Assembly (NCBI RefSeq): GCF_005434965.1
Contig: NZ_SKCI01000002.1
Location: forward strand, 678,001-742,000
Length of the DNA stretch: 64,000 nucleotides
Source of the DNA: Marimonas lutisalis
GTDB lineage: Bacteria > Pseudomonadota > Alphaproteobacteria > Rhodobacterales > Rhodobacteraceae
Reading direction: 5' to 3'
The notes below the pieces were generated by a model. That model made no database searches. It was not told the origin of the DNA and was given only the letters and a program-made list of their open reading frames with translations. The translations under genes and the position numbers were made by a program. Of the stretch, positions 8,354 to 17,254 are shown piece after piece (position 1 is the first letter of the stretch; each line of letters starts with the position of its first letter).

Positions 8354-9514
8354 ATGCGAATGACATCTTTGGCAGCGGCGCTGTGTATCGTGACGGGTCC
8401 GGTTGTGGCCCAGGAGGTCGATCTGCCGTCGCAACTGGCCTGGACGGCCTATGGCACGGGGTCGGCTGGGTACAACCAGTCGGTCGCGATCGGCGCGGCG
8501 CTGCAGGAAGCCACGGGCGTGAACCTGCGGGTTCTGCCGGGCAAGAACGATATCGCGCGCACCGAACCGCTGCGCCAGGGCAAGGTGCAGTTCTCCGCGA
8601 ACGGCGTTGGCGGATCGTTCATGGCCCAGGAGGGCGTGTTCCAGTTCGGCGCCGAAAACTGGGGCCCGCAGCCAGTGCGCGTTCTGGCGGCGAACAATGG
8701 CGGCACCGTGGGTCTGGCCATGGCCGTGGCAGCCGAGGCCTGTGAAAAGGTCGGCAAGCCGAAATGCGAAGGCTTCACCTATGCCGACATGAAAGGGCTG
8801 CGGGTGAGCTGGGTGAAAGGCGCGCCGGCGCTGAACGTCAATAACGAGGCCTATCTCGCCTATGGCGGACTGACCTGGGATGACGTGGAAGTGGTCGAGT
8901 TCGGCGGGTTCGGCGACAGCTGGAAGGGCATGATCGATGGCAGTACCGATGCCGCCTTTGCCTCGACCAACTCGGGCCGGGCCTATGAGGCGGAATCGGG
9001 GCCGCGCGGCGTGTACTGGCCGCCGATCGACCCGAACAACACCGAAGCCCTGGAGCGGATGAAGGCGATTGCGCCGTTCTTCAGCCCGATGATGGCCAAG
9101 GTGGGCGCCACGATCGACGGCACCGACGGCACGCCGACGGCGGGCTATGCCTATCCGGTTCTGATGACCTATGCCGAACAGGATGCCGATCTGGCCTACA
9201 ACATGACAAAGGCGATGCATGTCTTCTTTTCGTCCTACGAAGGCAAGGCGCCGGGCATCAACGGCTGGGCGCTGGACAAGCAGAATTTCCAGTGGGTGGC
9301 TCCCTATCATGAAGGCGCGATCCGCTATTACAAGGAAATCGGCAAGTGGACCGACGCCGATCAGGCCCACAACGATAACCTGATCGCCCGCCAGGCCGCG
9401 CTGATGAAAGCGTGGGAAGAGCTGAAGGCCGAGGCCCCCGACAACTGGGAAGAAGCCTGGGACGCCAAGCGCCGCGAGGCGCTGAAAGCAGGTGGTTTCG
9501 CGGTCGTCTTCTGA
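8354..9514 (+). CDS. TAXI-family TRAP transporter solute-binding protein
   Basis: 386-residue periplasmic binding protein of the TAXI type (TRAP-associated extracytoplasmic immunogenic). A signal peptide ends near VVA-QEVDL. The mature part starts LAWTAYGTGSAGYNQSVAIG, a usual TAXI opening, and carries RTEPLRQGKVQFSANG. The start at 8354 has a strong GGGAGG 9 bases upstream. The 215-base upstream gap, shared with the divergent PLP-enzyme gene, holds the 8-bp palindrome TTACGTAA (8243-8250), a possible operator, and a TTGACA (8264-8269) with no convincing -10. The ligand is unknown; TAXI proteins often bind glutamate or other carboxylates. Confidence 0.92.
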   Translation: MRMTSLAAALCIVTGPVVAQEVDLPSQLAWTAYGTGSAGYNQSVAIGAALQEATGVNLRVLPGKNDIARTEPLRQGKVQFSANGVGGSFMAQEGVFQFGAENWGPQPVRVLAANNGGTVGLAMAVAAEACEKVGKPKCEGFTYADMKGLRVSWVKGAPALNVNNEAYLAYGGLTWDDVEVVEFGGFGDSWKGMIDGSTDAAFASTNSGRAYEAESGPRGVYWPPIDPNNTEALERMKAIAPFFSPMMAKVGATIDGTDGTPTAGYAYPVLMTYAEQDADLAYNMTKAMHVFFSSYEGKAPGINGWALDKQNFQWVAPYHEGAIRYYKEIGKWTDADQAHNDNLIARQAALMKAWEELKAEAPDNWEEAWDAKRREALKAGGFAVVF

Positions 9515-9531
9515 TCGTGACGTGAACCAAG

Positions 9532-9556
9532 CGGGCGGGCCGCAGTGGCCCGCCCG
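9532..9556 (+). terminator. Hairpin between TRAP binding-protein and permease genes
   Basis: Perfect 10-bp stem CGGGCGGGCC / GGCCCGCCCG with a 5-base loop GCAGT, 18 bases after the TAXI gene stop and before the permease. There is no U-run. Such elements commonly keep binding-protein mRNA more abundant than permease mRNA by blocking 3' exonucleases or partly stopping transcription. Confidence 0.6.
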
Positions 9557-9604
9557 ATGCCTGAACCGCCCGGTCCGCCCGGGCCACCGGATTGCGATAC
9601 CCCA

Positions 9605-11614
9605 ATGAGTGATACCGAACGTGCCAATGACCGTGGCGGATCGGCAATCGAGGCCGAACGCGCGGCAGAGCGGCTGACCTTTACCGGCGCGGCGCGCTGG
9701 ATGATCATCATCTGCACGCTGGCAGCCATCGGACTGGCGGTGAACCAGCTCTTCAACCTGCGGCTGGGGGGATATTCCTTTCTGGAAGGGATGTATCTTT
9801 ACCTTCTGGCGGGGCTGTTTCTGAGCCTGACTTTCATCACCTTCCGCGCCTGGGGGCCACCATCGCCCAAGGTGCCGTGGTATGATTGGATCCTGTCCTT
9901 TGTCACGCTGGGGATCGCGGGCTATTTCACATGGACCGCTAATGAAAGCCTGGATTCGGGCTGGGAGTACGCCGCGCCGGACCAAGCGGTGTGGATGTCG
10001 ATCGCGTTTTACCTGTTGATCCTTGAGGGAACGCGGCGGGCAGGGGGCATGATGCTGTTTTGTATCGTCCTGCTGTTTTCGCTTTATCCCACATTCGCCG
10101 AGCACGTGCCTGACCCGCTCAATGGATTTACCCAGCCATTCTGGGACGTGGTGCCCTATTTCATGATCTCGTCCGAGGCGTCTTTCGGCATTCCGATGCG
10201 CGCGTTCGGCAACCTGGTGATCGGCTTCATCCTGTTCGGGGCGATCCTGCAATTCACCGGGGGCGGCAAGTTCTTCAACAACCTCGCGCTGTCGCTGGTG
10301 GGCGGCTATCGCGGGGGCGCGGCGAAGGTTTCGATCTTTGCCAGCGGGTTCATGGGGTCGATGTCGGGCTCGGTCATCTCGAACGTGCTGACCACCGGGG
10401 CGGTGTCGATTCCGGCGATGAAGAAGACCGGGTTTTCATCGCGCTATGCCGCGGCGACCGAGGCCTGCGCGTCGACGGGCGGCGTGCTGATGCCGCCGAT
10501 CATGGGGGCCACGGCCTTTGTCATCGCGTCATGGCTGAGCCGGCCCTATGTCGAGATCATGCTGGCCGCGGCGATCCCGTCGCTGCTCTACTTCTTTGGC
10601 CTTTTCATGCAGATCGACGCCTATTCGGCGCGGCGGGGCCTGAAAGGCATGGCGCGGGCGGACCTGCCGAAGCTGGGCCAGACGCTGCGCGAAGGGTGGC
10701 TCTATATCGCGGTTTTCGCGCTTTTGATTTTCCTGATGGTGGCGTTCCGCTGGGAGACCACGGCGCCGTTCTATGCCGTTCTGCTGCTTTTGGTGGTGAA
10801 CCAGTTCAACCGCGGCGACCGGATGTCGTGGCAGGGCTTCCTGAACGTCATCGCTTCGGTCGGGCGGACGCTTTCGGAGCTGGTGGCGGTGCTGTTGGGG
10901 ATCGGCATGATCGTCGGCGCGTTCCAGGCCACCGGGCTGACCGGGCCACTGGCCAACGAATTGGTGCACATGGCGGGCAGTTCGGTGCCGATGCTGCTGA
11001 TCATGGGGGCGGTGACCTCGTTCATCTTCGGCATGGGGATGACCGTGACCGCCTGCTACATCTTCCTGGCGGTGGTGCTGGCGCCGGCGCTGGTACAGGC
11101 GGGGTTGAACGAGCTGGCGGTGCATCTCTTCATTCTCTACTGGGGCATGGTGAGCTTCATCACGCCGCCGGTGGCGCTGGGCGCCTTTGCCGCCGCGACG
11201 ATGGCCGGGGCGAGTGCAATGCGCACCGGCTTTGAGGCGATGAAGCTGGGCGGCGTGATCTATGTCGTGCCGTTCTTCTTCGTGCTGAACCCGGCGCTGA
11301 TCGGGCAGGGCAGCGCGCCCGAGGTGATCGTGGTGCTGATCTGCGCGCTGATCGGCGTGTGGTTCCTGTCGGCGGCGCTGCAGGCCTATGTCAGCTTTGT
11401 CGGGCCGCTGGGCACCGGCGCGGTGAGTTTTGCGATGCGGGTGATCCTGTTTTTCGCGGGTCTTCTGGTGGCCGCGCCGGCAGGCGGCGTTGCCGGGATG
11501 AGCCACACGGTTCTGACGCTGTCGGGTTTCGTGATCGCGGCCATCCCGCTGAGCTTTGCATGGCGCGCGGGCAAGCGCGCGGCTGTCACCGAGGGAAATG
11601 CCGCCGGGATTTGA
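9605..11614 (+). CDS. TRAP transporter fused permease (DctQM-type, TAXI-associated)
   Basis: 669-residue integral membrane protein combining the small (4-TM, DctQ-like) and large (12-TM or more, DctM-like) TRAP subunits in one chain, the usual form for TAXI systems. Hydrophobic segments begin at about residue 37 (WMIIICTLAAIGL). The large domain includes GSMSGSVISNVLTTGAVSIP and STGGVLMPPIMGATAF, both typical of DctM. The start at 9605 (MSDTERAND) is preferred to 9545, which lies within the hairpin and would add a proline-rich leader. It works with the preceding binding protein as a Na+-driven importer. Confidence 0.93.
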   Translation: MSDTERANDRGGSAIEAERAAERLTFTGAARWMIIICTLAAIGLAVNQLFNLRLGGYSFLEGMYLYLLAGLFLSLTFITFRAWGPPSPKVPWYDWILSFVTLGIAGYFTWTANESLDSGWEYAAPDQAVWMSIAFYLLILEGTRRAGGMMLFCIVLLFSLYPTFAEHVPDPLNGFTQPFWDVVPYFMISSEASFGIPMRAFGNLVIGFILFGAILQFTGGGKFFNNLALSLVGGYRGGAAKVSIFASGFMGSMSGSVISNVLTTGAVSIPAMKKTGFSSRYAAATEACASTGGVLMPPIMGATAFVIASWLSRPYVEIMLAAAIPSLLYFFGLFMQIDAYSARRGLKGMARADLPKLGQTLREGWLYIAVFALLIFLMVAFRWETTAPFYAVLLLLVVNQFNRGDRMSWQGFLNVIASVGRTLSELVAVLLGIGMIVGAFQATGLTGPLANELVHMAGSSVPMLLIMGAVTSFIFGMGMTVTACYIFLAVVLAPALVQAGLNELAVHLFILYWGMVSFITPPVALGAFAAATMAGASAMRTGFEAMKLGGVIYVVPFFFVLNPALIGQGSAPEVIVVLICALIGVWFLSAALQAYVSFVGPLGTGAVSFAMRVILFFAGLLVAAPAGGVAGMSHTVLTLSGFVIAAIPLSFAWRAGKRAAVTEGNAAGI

Positions 11615-11641
11615 TGCGCTGGACCGGCCGCTTGCGCGGGG

Positions 11642-12379
11642 TCAGGGACGCTGGGCGTAGTCGGGCAGGCTGTCCAGCGCGTCCTTGAGCGCGTCGCCCC
11701 AGCTCTTGGATACGGTCTGGAAATATGGGTCGTCCTGCGTGATGCGGCCCTGCCACCCGGATTTCAGGCTGTCCGCTTCATAGAAATGAAAATCGAACGG
11801 GGCACCGACCGTCAGGTTGGCCTTGAGCGTTGAGTCGAAACTGACGAGCAGGAGTTTCATCGTTTCTTCGAAGCTCATCGCCGGGTCGTAGGCGCGCACG
11901 AGGATGGGTCTTCCATACTTGGTTTCGCCGATCTGGAAGAACGGGGTATCGGGTCCGGCCTCGATGAAATTTCCCTCGGGGTAGATGAGGAACAGGCGCG
12001 GGGGGCTACCGGCGACCTGACCGCCAAGGATCAGCGTGGCCTGGAAGGCGCTGTCGGCCTGCTGGCCGGCTTCGCGGTGCTGGCTGATCACCTCGCGCAG
12101 GGTGTCGGCCACCAGCCGCGCCGCCTGGAACATCGACGGCACACCCAGAAGCGTCGGCGTGCGGTCTTCGCGCGTCTTGGTGCGTTCTTCGAGCAGGCTG
12201 ACCACGGCTTGGGTGGTGGCGAGGTTGCCCGAGGACAAAAGCGTGATCACGCGGTCGCCCGGCTCTTCCCAGATGGTCATCTTGCGAAAGGTCGAGATGT
12301 TGTCGAGCCCGGCATTGGTGCGGGTGTCGGACATGAACACCAGCCCCTGGTCGAGCATCATTCCCACGCAATAGGTCAT
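11642..12379 (-). CDS. Anbu-type proteasome-related peptidase
   Basis: 245-residue Ntn-hydrolase of the Anbu (ancestral beta subunit / BPH-like) family, related to HslV and the 20S proteasome. Counting Met1, the presumed catalytic Thr is residue 2 (MTYCVGMM), Asp18 lies in MSDTRTNAG and Lys33 in STFRKMTIW, the proteasomal Thr1/Asp17/Lys33-type triad. The start at 12379 is fixed by the need to expose this Thr after Met removal. It is the last of four tightly packed minus-strand genes (7-base gap to the transglutaminase). No dedicated unfoldase gene is nearby. Substrates are unknown. Confidence 0.9.
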   Translation of the reverse strand: MTYCVGMMLDQGLVFMSDTRTNAGLDNISTFRKMTIWEEPGDRVITLLSSGNLATTQAVVSLLEERTKTREDRTPTLLGVPSMFQAARLVADTLREVISQHREAGQQADSAFQATLILGGQVAGSPPRLFLIYPEGNFIEAGPDTPFFQIGETKYGRPILVRAYDPAMSFEETMKLLLVSFDSTLKANLTVGAPFDFHFYEADSLKSGWQGRITQDDPYFQTVSKSWGDALKDALDSLPDYAQRP

Positions 12380-12386
12380 TGCCGCC

Positions 12387-13184
12387 TCACTGCTGCGCCA
12401 CGTCGATCTGGACCTCGAGCCGTTCGCCGGCACCGCCAATCCGGGTGCCAGATACAGGCGCGGCATCGGAATAGTCCAGCCCCGTTGCGACACGCACGTA
12501 ACGGGCATCGGGGGAAATGCCGTTGGAGACGTCGAAACCGACCCAGCCGAGATCGGGGATATGGGCCTCGGCCCAGGCGTGCATGGCCTCCTGGCTGGTG
12601 CGGTCGTCGAGCATGAGATAGCCCGACACATACCGCGCCGGCAGGCCCAAGCGGCGGGCGCAGGCGAGGAAGATGTGGGTATGGTCCTGACAGACGCCCG
12701 CGCCTGCGGCGATCGCCTCTTCGGCGCTCCAATCCGGGTAGGAGGCGCCGATGGTATAGGCGACGGTGTCGCGAATGCGCGCGGACAGCCCGTGCAGGGC
12801 GTCGATGCCGTTTTCGGCATCGACGCCCTGGATCAGATCGCGGACCCCGGCGCGGGCCTCGGTTAGGGGGGTGGCCTTTTGATAGAGCCAGAGCGGCGCC
12901 GGGCCGCGGTGGCGCCCGACGATCCCGTGGGTGTCGGACAGCTCGACCTCGCCCTCGCAGATGAGTTCAAGCTCGCGGGTGGCGCTATCGAAGCTTATCA
13001 GTTCGGTCGTGTTGTGATGGTGGTCCTCGAAGGAGAGCTCCTTGCGCCCGCCCGAGATGGTGGTGTGCCAGTTCATCACGTGTTGCTGGTGCGAGTTTTT
13101 GGGGGTCTTGCGCACCTGCTGCAGGGCGAAGGTAACCGGGTCGTCGAAGTGGTACCGCGTGGTGTGATGAATTTTCAGGCGCAT
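12387..13184 (-). CDS. Transglutaminase-like cysteine protease
   Basis: 265-residue protein with an N-terminal transglutaminase-associated beta domain (MRLKIHHTTRYHFDDPV, the start typical of this family) and a C-terminal transglutaminase/papain-like domain. The catalytic Cys is in GAGVCQDHTHIF, the His in MHAWAEAHIP and the Asp in LGWVGFDVSNG, so the triad is complete. Six bases separate it from the alpha-E gene and 7 from Anbu. In this operon it is predicted to cut or transfer isopeptide/peptide bonds made by the ATP-grasp enzyme; that function is inference from conserved neighbourhoods. Confidence 0.92.
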   Translation of the reverse strand: MRLKIHHTTRYHFDDPVTFALQQVRKTPKNSHQQHVMNWHTTISGGRKELSFEDHHHNTTELISFDSATRELELICEGEVELSDTHGIVGRHRGPAPLWLYQKATPLTEARAGVRDLIQGVDAENGIDALHGLSARIRDTVAYTIGASYPDWSAEEAIAAGAGVCQDHTHIFLACARRLGLPARYVSGYLMLDDRTSQEAMHAWAEAHIPDLGWVGFDVSNGISPDARYVRVATGLDYSDAAPVSGTRIGGAGERLEVQIDVAQQ

Positions 13185-13190
13185 GTGGGA

Positions 13191-14132
13191 TCACTCATAG
13201 AAACGGAAATCCTGTTCGATTTGAAGGGCCAGCCGGGACAGCATTTCAAGCATCTTCTGAATGTATTCGTGCAGGCCATAGTCGAAGATCGCGGCGATGT
13301 CGTGGGAGAGATAGTAGGATTCGAGCTTGTTGACCTGTGCCTGTGATGGCGTGGGTCTGGAGCCGCTGTTGTTGAGATAGCGCAGGTTGTCCTTCAGCTT
13401 ACCTACGCAGAAAGCGAGGCTGCGCGGCATGCGTTTGTCGAGGATGAGGAAATGCGCGATTTCCTGGGTTCCGGCGCCGGCCCCGTATTCCATGCGGAAG
13501 CCGCCGCGCGCGGAGACCGAGCGCAGGATGCTTTCCCATTGCACGTTGTCGAGCGAAGTGCCCACCGCGCTGGCCGAGGGCAGCAGCACGTAATATTTCA
13601 CGTCGAGAATGCGGGCCGTGTTGTCGGCACGTTCGAGGAAGGTGCCGATGCGGATGAAATCGTAGATCTCGTTGCGCAGCATCGTACCGTGGGTCATGCC
13701 GCGGACAAGCGCGGTGTTCTGGCGGATGGTGCGCAGCACCTCGGGGAGATCGCGTTCGGACACTTTGCGGGCCAGCGCGGTTCTGGCGTTCATGTAGGTA
13801 GCGTTGATCGCCTCCCAGACTTCGCCGGTGATCGCGGTTCGCACAAGGCGGGCGTTCTGGCGGGCGGTTTCGATGCAGGAGAGGATGGAGGACGGATTAT
13901 CGCGGTTGCGCAGCAACCAGTTGATGGCGGTATCCTTGCTGAGGTCTTCGTTGGAGGCCTGAAAAGCCGAGAGCGCGCCGGCTGACTGCAGGACCGAACT
14001 CCATTCCTCGTCCGCATCGCCGAGGCGGGTGAGCGCGATGCGCTGGCCCGTTTCGATGAGCCGCGCCGTGTTCTCGGCGCGTTCGAGATAGCGCGACATC
14101 CAGAACAGGCCGTTTGCGGTTTTGCCCAGCAT
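13191..14132 (-). CDS. Alpha-E domain protein
   Basis: 313-residue all-helical alpha-E family protein (DUF403). MLGKTANGLFWMSRYLERAENTAR is the classic N-terminus with repeated conserved Glu/Arg; a second similar helix has IGTFLERADNTARILDV, so the protein looks internally duplicated. The start at 14132 lies 4 bases after the ATP-grasp stop. Biochemical role unknown; it always travels with the circularly permuted ATP-grasp and transglutaminase genes in this type of locus and may be a structural partner. Confidence 0.92.
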   Translation of the reverse strand: MLGKTANGLFWMSRYLERAENTARLIETGQRIALTRLGDADEEWSSVLQSAGALSAFQASNEDLSKDTAINWLLRNRDNPSSILSCIETARQNARLVRTAITGEVWEAINATYMNARTALARKVSERDLPEVLRTIRQNTALVRGMTHGTMLRNEIYDFIRIGTFLERADNTARILDVKYYVLLPSASAVGTSLDNVQWESILRSVSARGGFRMEYGAGAGTQEIAHFLILDKRMPRSLAFCVGKLKDNLRYLNNSGSRPTPSQAQVNKLESYYLSHDIAAIFDYGLHEYIQKMLEMLSRLALQIEQDFRFYE

Positions 14133-14136
14133 GCGC

Positions 14137-15561
14137 TCAGTCCTCCAGAACCCAGGTGTCTTTGGTGCCGCCGCCCTGGGACGAGTTGACCACAAGCGAG
14201 CCCTTTTTCAGCGCGACCCGAGTGAGGCCGCCCGGTGTGATCTTGATCTCGCCGGGGCTGACCAGGACGAAGGGGCGCAGATCGACATGCCGGGGCGTGA
14301 GCCCGGCGCGCGAGAAGATCGGCACGGTCGAGAGGCTGAGCGTGGGCTGGGCTATGTAGTTGGCCGGACGTGCCTTGAGCTTGCGCCGGAAAGCGGAAAG
14401 ATCCTTCTTGGTCGCGGTGGGGCCGATCAGCATGCCGTAGCCGCCCGAGCCGTGGACTTCTTTCACGACGAGGTCTTCGAGATTGTCGAGCACGTAGGCC
14501 AGCGCCTCGGGTTCGGAGCAGCGCCACGTTTGCACGTTCTGCAGGAGCGGGCGTTCGCCGGTGTAGAATTCGACGATCTCGGGCATGTAGCTGTAGATCG
14601 CCTTGTCATCGGCGATGCCGGTGCCGGGGGCGTTGGTGATGGTGATGCCGCCGGCGCGGTAGACATCCATGATGCCCGGCACGCCAAGCGCGCTTTCGGG
14701 GTTGAAGTTGAGCGGATCGAGGAAATCATCATCGACACGGCGGTAGAGAACATCGATCGGTTTGTAGCCGCGCGTGGTGCGCATGGCGACGCGTCCGTCG
14801 ACCACCCGCAGATCATGGCCTTCGACCAGTTCCACGCCCATCTGGTCGGCCAGGAAAGCGTGTTCGAAATAGGCCGAGTTGTAGATGCCCGGGGTGAGCA
14901 CCGCGACGACCGGATCGCCGCTGCCGGCAGGCGGCGCGCAGGCGGCGAGCGAGCGACGCAGGTTGGCCGGGTAGGTCTCGACCGGCTGCACACGGTTCTG
15001 CGAGAACAGCTCGGGGAACATCTGCAACATGGTTTCGCGGTTCTCGAGCATGTAGCTGACGCCCGAGGGGGTGCGGGCATTGTCTTCGAGAACGTAGAAA
15101 TCATTCGGGCCGGTGCGCACCAGGTCGATGCCGACGATATGGGTGTAGACGCCGCCCGGCGGCTCGACCCCGATCATGTGCGGGAGGAAGGCGTCGTTTT
15201 GGCTGATCATCTCTTCGGGGATGCGGCCGGCCTTGATGATTTCCTGCTTGTGGTAGATGTCGTGCAGGAAGGCGTTGATCGCGCGCACGCGCTGGTCGAT
15301 GCCGCGTGACAGGCGGTGCCATTCCGTGCCCGATATGATGCGGGGAATGATATCGAAGGGGATCAGGCGTTCTTCGGCCTCGGCCTTGCCGTAGACGTTG
15401 AAGGTAATGCCGGTCAGGCGGAACAGTTCCTCAGCGTCGCGTTGCTTGGCGCGCAGGTGCGCCGCGGATTCATCGCGGAACCAGTCGTGGAAGCTTGCGT
15501 AGGGCTGCCGAAGGGTATCATCGCTGCCCCACATTTCGTCGAAAACAGGTGTCTGATTCAT
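14137..15561 (-). CDS. Circularly permuted ATP-grasp protein
   Basis: 474-residue protein of the circularly permuted ATP-grasp type 2 family, predicted to join a carboxylate and an amine through an acyl-phosphate. Recognisable segments are GRIPEEMISQNDAFLPHM, YVLEDNARTPSGVSYMLENR, VVAVLTPGIYNSAYFEH, and the permuted ATP-binding lobe with LVVKEVHGSGGYGMLIGP (Lys and glycine-rich loop). It is first in the four-gene operon. Its promoter must lie in 15562-15794, shared with ureD. The substrate is unknown; peptide or glutathione-like ligation has been proposed for the family. Confidence 0.92.
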   Translation of the reverse strand: MNQTPVFDEMWGSDDTLRQPYASFHDWFRDESAAHLRAKQRDAEELFRLTGITFNVYGKAEAEERLIPFDIIPRIISGTEWHRLSRGIDQRVRAINAFLHDIYHKQEIIKAGRIPEEMISQNDAFLPHMIGVEPPGGVYTHIVGIDLVRTGPNDFYVLEDNARTPSGVSYMLENRETMLQMFPELFSQNRVQPVETYPANLRRSLAACAPPAGSGDPVVAVLTPGIYNSAYFEHAFLADQMGVELVEGHDLRVVDGRVAMRTTRGYKPIDVLYRRVDDDFLDPLNFNPESALGVPGIMDVYRAGGITITNAPGTGIADDKAIYSYMPEIVEFYTGERPLLQNVQTWRCSEPEALAYVLDNLEDLVVKEVHGSGGYGMLIGPTATKKDLSAFRRKLKARPANYIAQPTLSLSTVPIFSRAGLTPRHVDLRPFVLVSPGEIKITPGGLTRVALKKGSLVVNSSQGGGTKDTWVLED

Positions 15562-15675
15562 GTGTCGGCCCTTCCTGGCATTAACCAGAGCATAGACCGA
15601 ACCGGGTCTGTGCTGAAATCGGCAGAAGTCTGAACCGATAATACAGCGATTTCAGCCGGCATTCGCCACTATTTT

Positions 15676-15695
15676 GGGCGAAGCGCCCTTTATTT
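15676..15695 (+). terminator. Small hairpin with T-run upstream of ureD
   Basis: GGGCG-AAG-CGCCC followed by TTTATTT on the plus strand, in the 233-base divergent gap between the ATP-grasp gene and ureD. No plus-strand gene ends here, so if real it would act as an attenuator in the ureD leader. The stem is only 5 bp and could be chance. Also in the gap is a dyad at about 15593-15613 (AGACC / GGTCT). No convincing -35/-10 was found for either operon. Confidence 0.25.
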
Positions 15696-15794
15696 GTGCG
15701 TATCCATTTTGCAGCCCAGCGGTAGCCACGCCTGACGTGGAAAGTGGACGGCGTTCCGGTCAGCGTGATCGCGCAACTCGAGACCGTGACACTT

Positions 15795-16634
15795 ATGACA
15801 GTTTCCATTCATCCGGGACATGTGCCCGCTGCGGCCACCCCAATGCCGCCACGATCCTTCGGGACGCTGCGGTTGAGCGCGAAGGCGCGTGGCGGTCGCA
15901 GCGTGATCGACGGGTTTCGCTGTTCCGGCGCGACCAAGGTGGCATTTCCGGCAGCACGGCAGGCGCTGGAAGCGATTGTCGTGAATACCGCGGGCGGGGT
16001 AACCGGCGGCGACCAGTTTGACATCGAGGCGGCTGCGGGTCCGGGCAGCCGGATGACCCTGACGACGCAGGCTGCCGAGCGGGCCTATCGCAGCCAATCG
16101 GGGCAGGCGCGGATCGAATCGCGGCTTCGGGTGGCGGAGGGCGCGGTGCTTCATTGGCTGCCGCAGGAATTGATCCTGTTCAACGGCGCCGATGTCGCGC
16201 GGCGATTGAGCGTGTCGCTAGAGCCCGGAGGAGAGCTTCTGCTGGTGGAGCCGGTGGTTTTCGGCCGGATCGCGATGCAGGAGCGGCTGACCCGGGCACG
16301 GTTTCGCGACCGGATCGAGATCAGCCGCGAGGGAAGGCCGCTTTACTTTGATGCCGTCGATATGGACGGCGCGATTGATCGCCAGCTTGGGCAGGCCGCG
16401 GTGGCGATGGGTGCCAGGGCGATGGCCAGCGCCGTGCTGGTGTCTGCGCGCGCCGAGAGCCTGCTTCAACCGGTGCGGCGAGCCCTTCCGGGGACCGGCG
16501 GAGCGAGCCTTTTGTCAGAAGATGTGCTGGTGCTGCGCCTGCTCGCCGATGACGCGTTTTTCCTGCGCAAGGCGCTGATCCCGAGTCTTGAAATGCTGGC
16601 TGGGGCGGCGCTTCCGAAATCCTGGAGTTTGTAA
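15795..16634 (+). CDS. ureD: Urease accessory protein UreD
   Basis: 279-residue scaffold that binds urease apoprotein and recruits UreF and UreG for nickel insertion. Typical segments are [50 protein letters not shown] and [10 protein letters not shown]. The start is taken at ATG 15795; an in-frame GTG at 15744 would add 17 residues with no family support. It heads the urease operon and ureA follows after 3 bases. Confidence 0.95.
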   Translation: MTVSIHPGHVPAAATPMPPRSFGTLRLSAKARGGRSVIDGFRCSGATKVAFPAARQALEAIVVNTAGGVTGGDQFDIEAAAGPGSRMTLTTQAAERAYRSQSGQARIESRLRVAEGAVLHWLPQELILFNGADVARRLSVSLEPGGELLLVEPVVFGRIAMQERLTRARFRDRIEISREGRPLYFDAVDMDGAIDRQLGQAAVAMGARAMASAVLVSARAESLLQPVRRALPGTGGASLLSEDVLVLRLLADDAFFLRKALIPSLEMLAGAALPKSWSL

Positions 16635-16637
16635 ATC

Positions 16638-16940
16638 ATGCAATTGACCCCGAGGGAAAAAGACAAGCTGTTGGTGGCGATGGCCGCCGAGGTGGCGCGC
16701 AAGCGGCTGGCACGGGGCGTGAAGCTGAACCATCCCGAGGCGATCGCGCTGATCACCGACGCGGTGGTGGAAGGTGCGCGCGATGGCCGCTCGGTCGCCG
16801 ACATGATGGAGGCGGGCGCGCAGGTGATCACCCGCGCGCAATGCATGGACGGCGTGCCCGAGATGATCCCCGAAGTGCAGGTCGAAGCGACCTTTCCAGA
16901 CGGCACCAAGCTGGTGACCGTTCACAACCCGATCCGATGA
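16638..16940 (+). CDS. ureA: Urease gamma subunit
   Basis: 100-residue gamma subunit of the (alpha-beta-gamma)3 urease. [44 protein letters not shown] and [21 protein letters not shown] are diagnostic. Normal length. Separate gamma and beta genes are the usual bacterial form, unlike Helicobacter. Confidence 0.97.
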   Translation: MQLTPREKDKLLVAMAAEVARKRLARGVKLNHPEAIALITDAVVEGARDGRSVADMMEAGAQVITRAQCMDGVPEMIPEVQVEATFPDGTKLVTVHNPIR

Positions 16941-16948
16941 GGTGCCCG

Positions 16949-17254
16949 ATGATCCCCGGAGAAATTTTTCCCGCCGAGGGCGATATCACGCTGAACGCGG
17001 ACCGAGAGGCGATCACGGTGATGGTGGCCAATACCGGTGACCGTCCGGTGCAGGTGGGCAGCCATTATCACTTTGCCGAAGCCAACCCGGCGCTGGAGTT
17101 CGATCGCGAGGCGGCGCGCGGCATGCGGCTGGATATCGCGGCAGGCACCGCCGTGCGGTTCGAGCCGGGTCAGCGGCGCGAGGTGCGGCTGATCCCCGTG
17201 TCGGGGGCACGGCGAATCTATGGGTTCAATCAACACGTGATGGGAGAGCTCTGA
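16949..17254 (+). CDS. ureB: Urease beta subunit
   Basis: 101-residue beta subunit. [16 protein letters not shown] is the standard start, with GAGG six bases upstream; an ATG at 16937 that overlaps the ureA stop (ATGA) is in frame and would add MRCP. Core motifs are [18 protein letters not shown] and the C-terminal [16 protein letters not shown]. The stop overlaps the ureC start (TGATG), consistent with translational coupling of the structural subunits. Confidence 0.97.
   Translation: MIPGEIFPAEGDITLNADREAITVMVANTGDRPVQVGSHYHFAEANPALEFDREAARGMRLDIAAGTAVRFEPGQRREVRLIPVSGARRIYGFNQHVMGEL

Noticed and set aside
8312-10252. Long minus-strand open frame opposite the TRAP genes
   Set aside because: Antisense shadow; both TAXI and permease proteins match known families on the plus strand.
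15640-15794. Possible NtrC or sigma-54 site upstream of ureD
   Set aside because: I could not find a GG-N10-GC pair with correct spacing to a start; nothing reportable.
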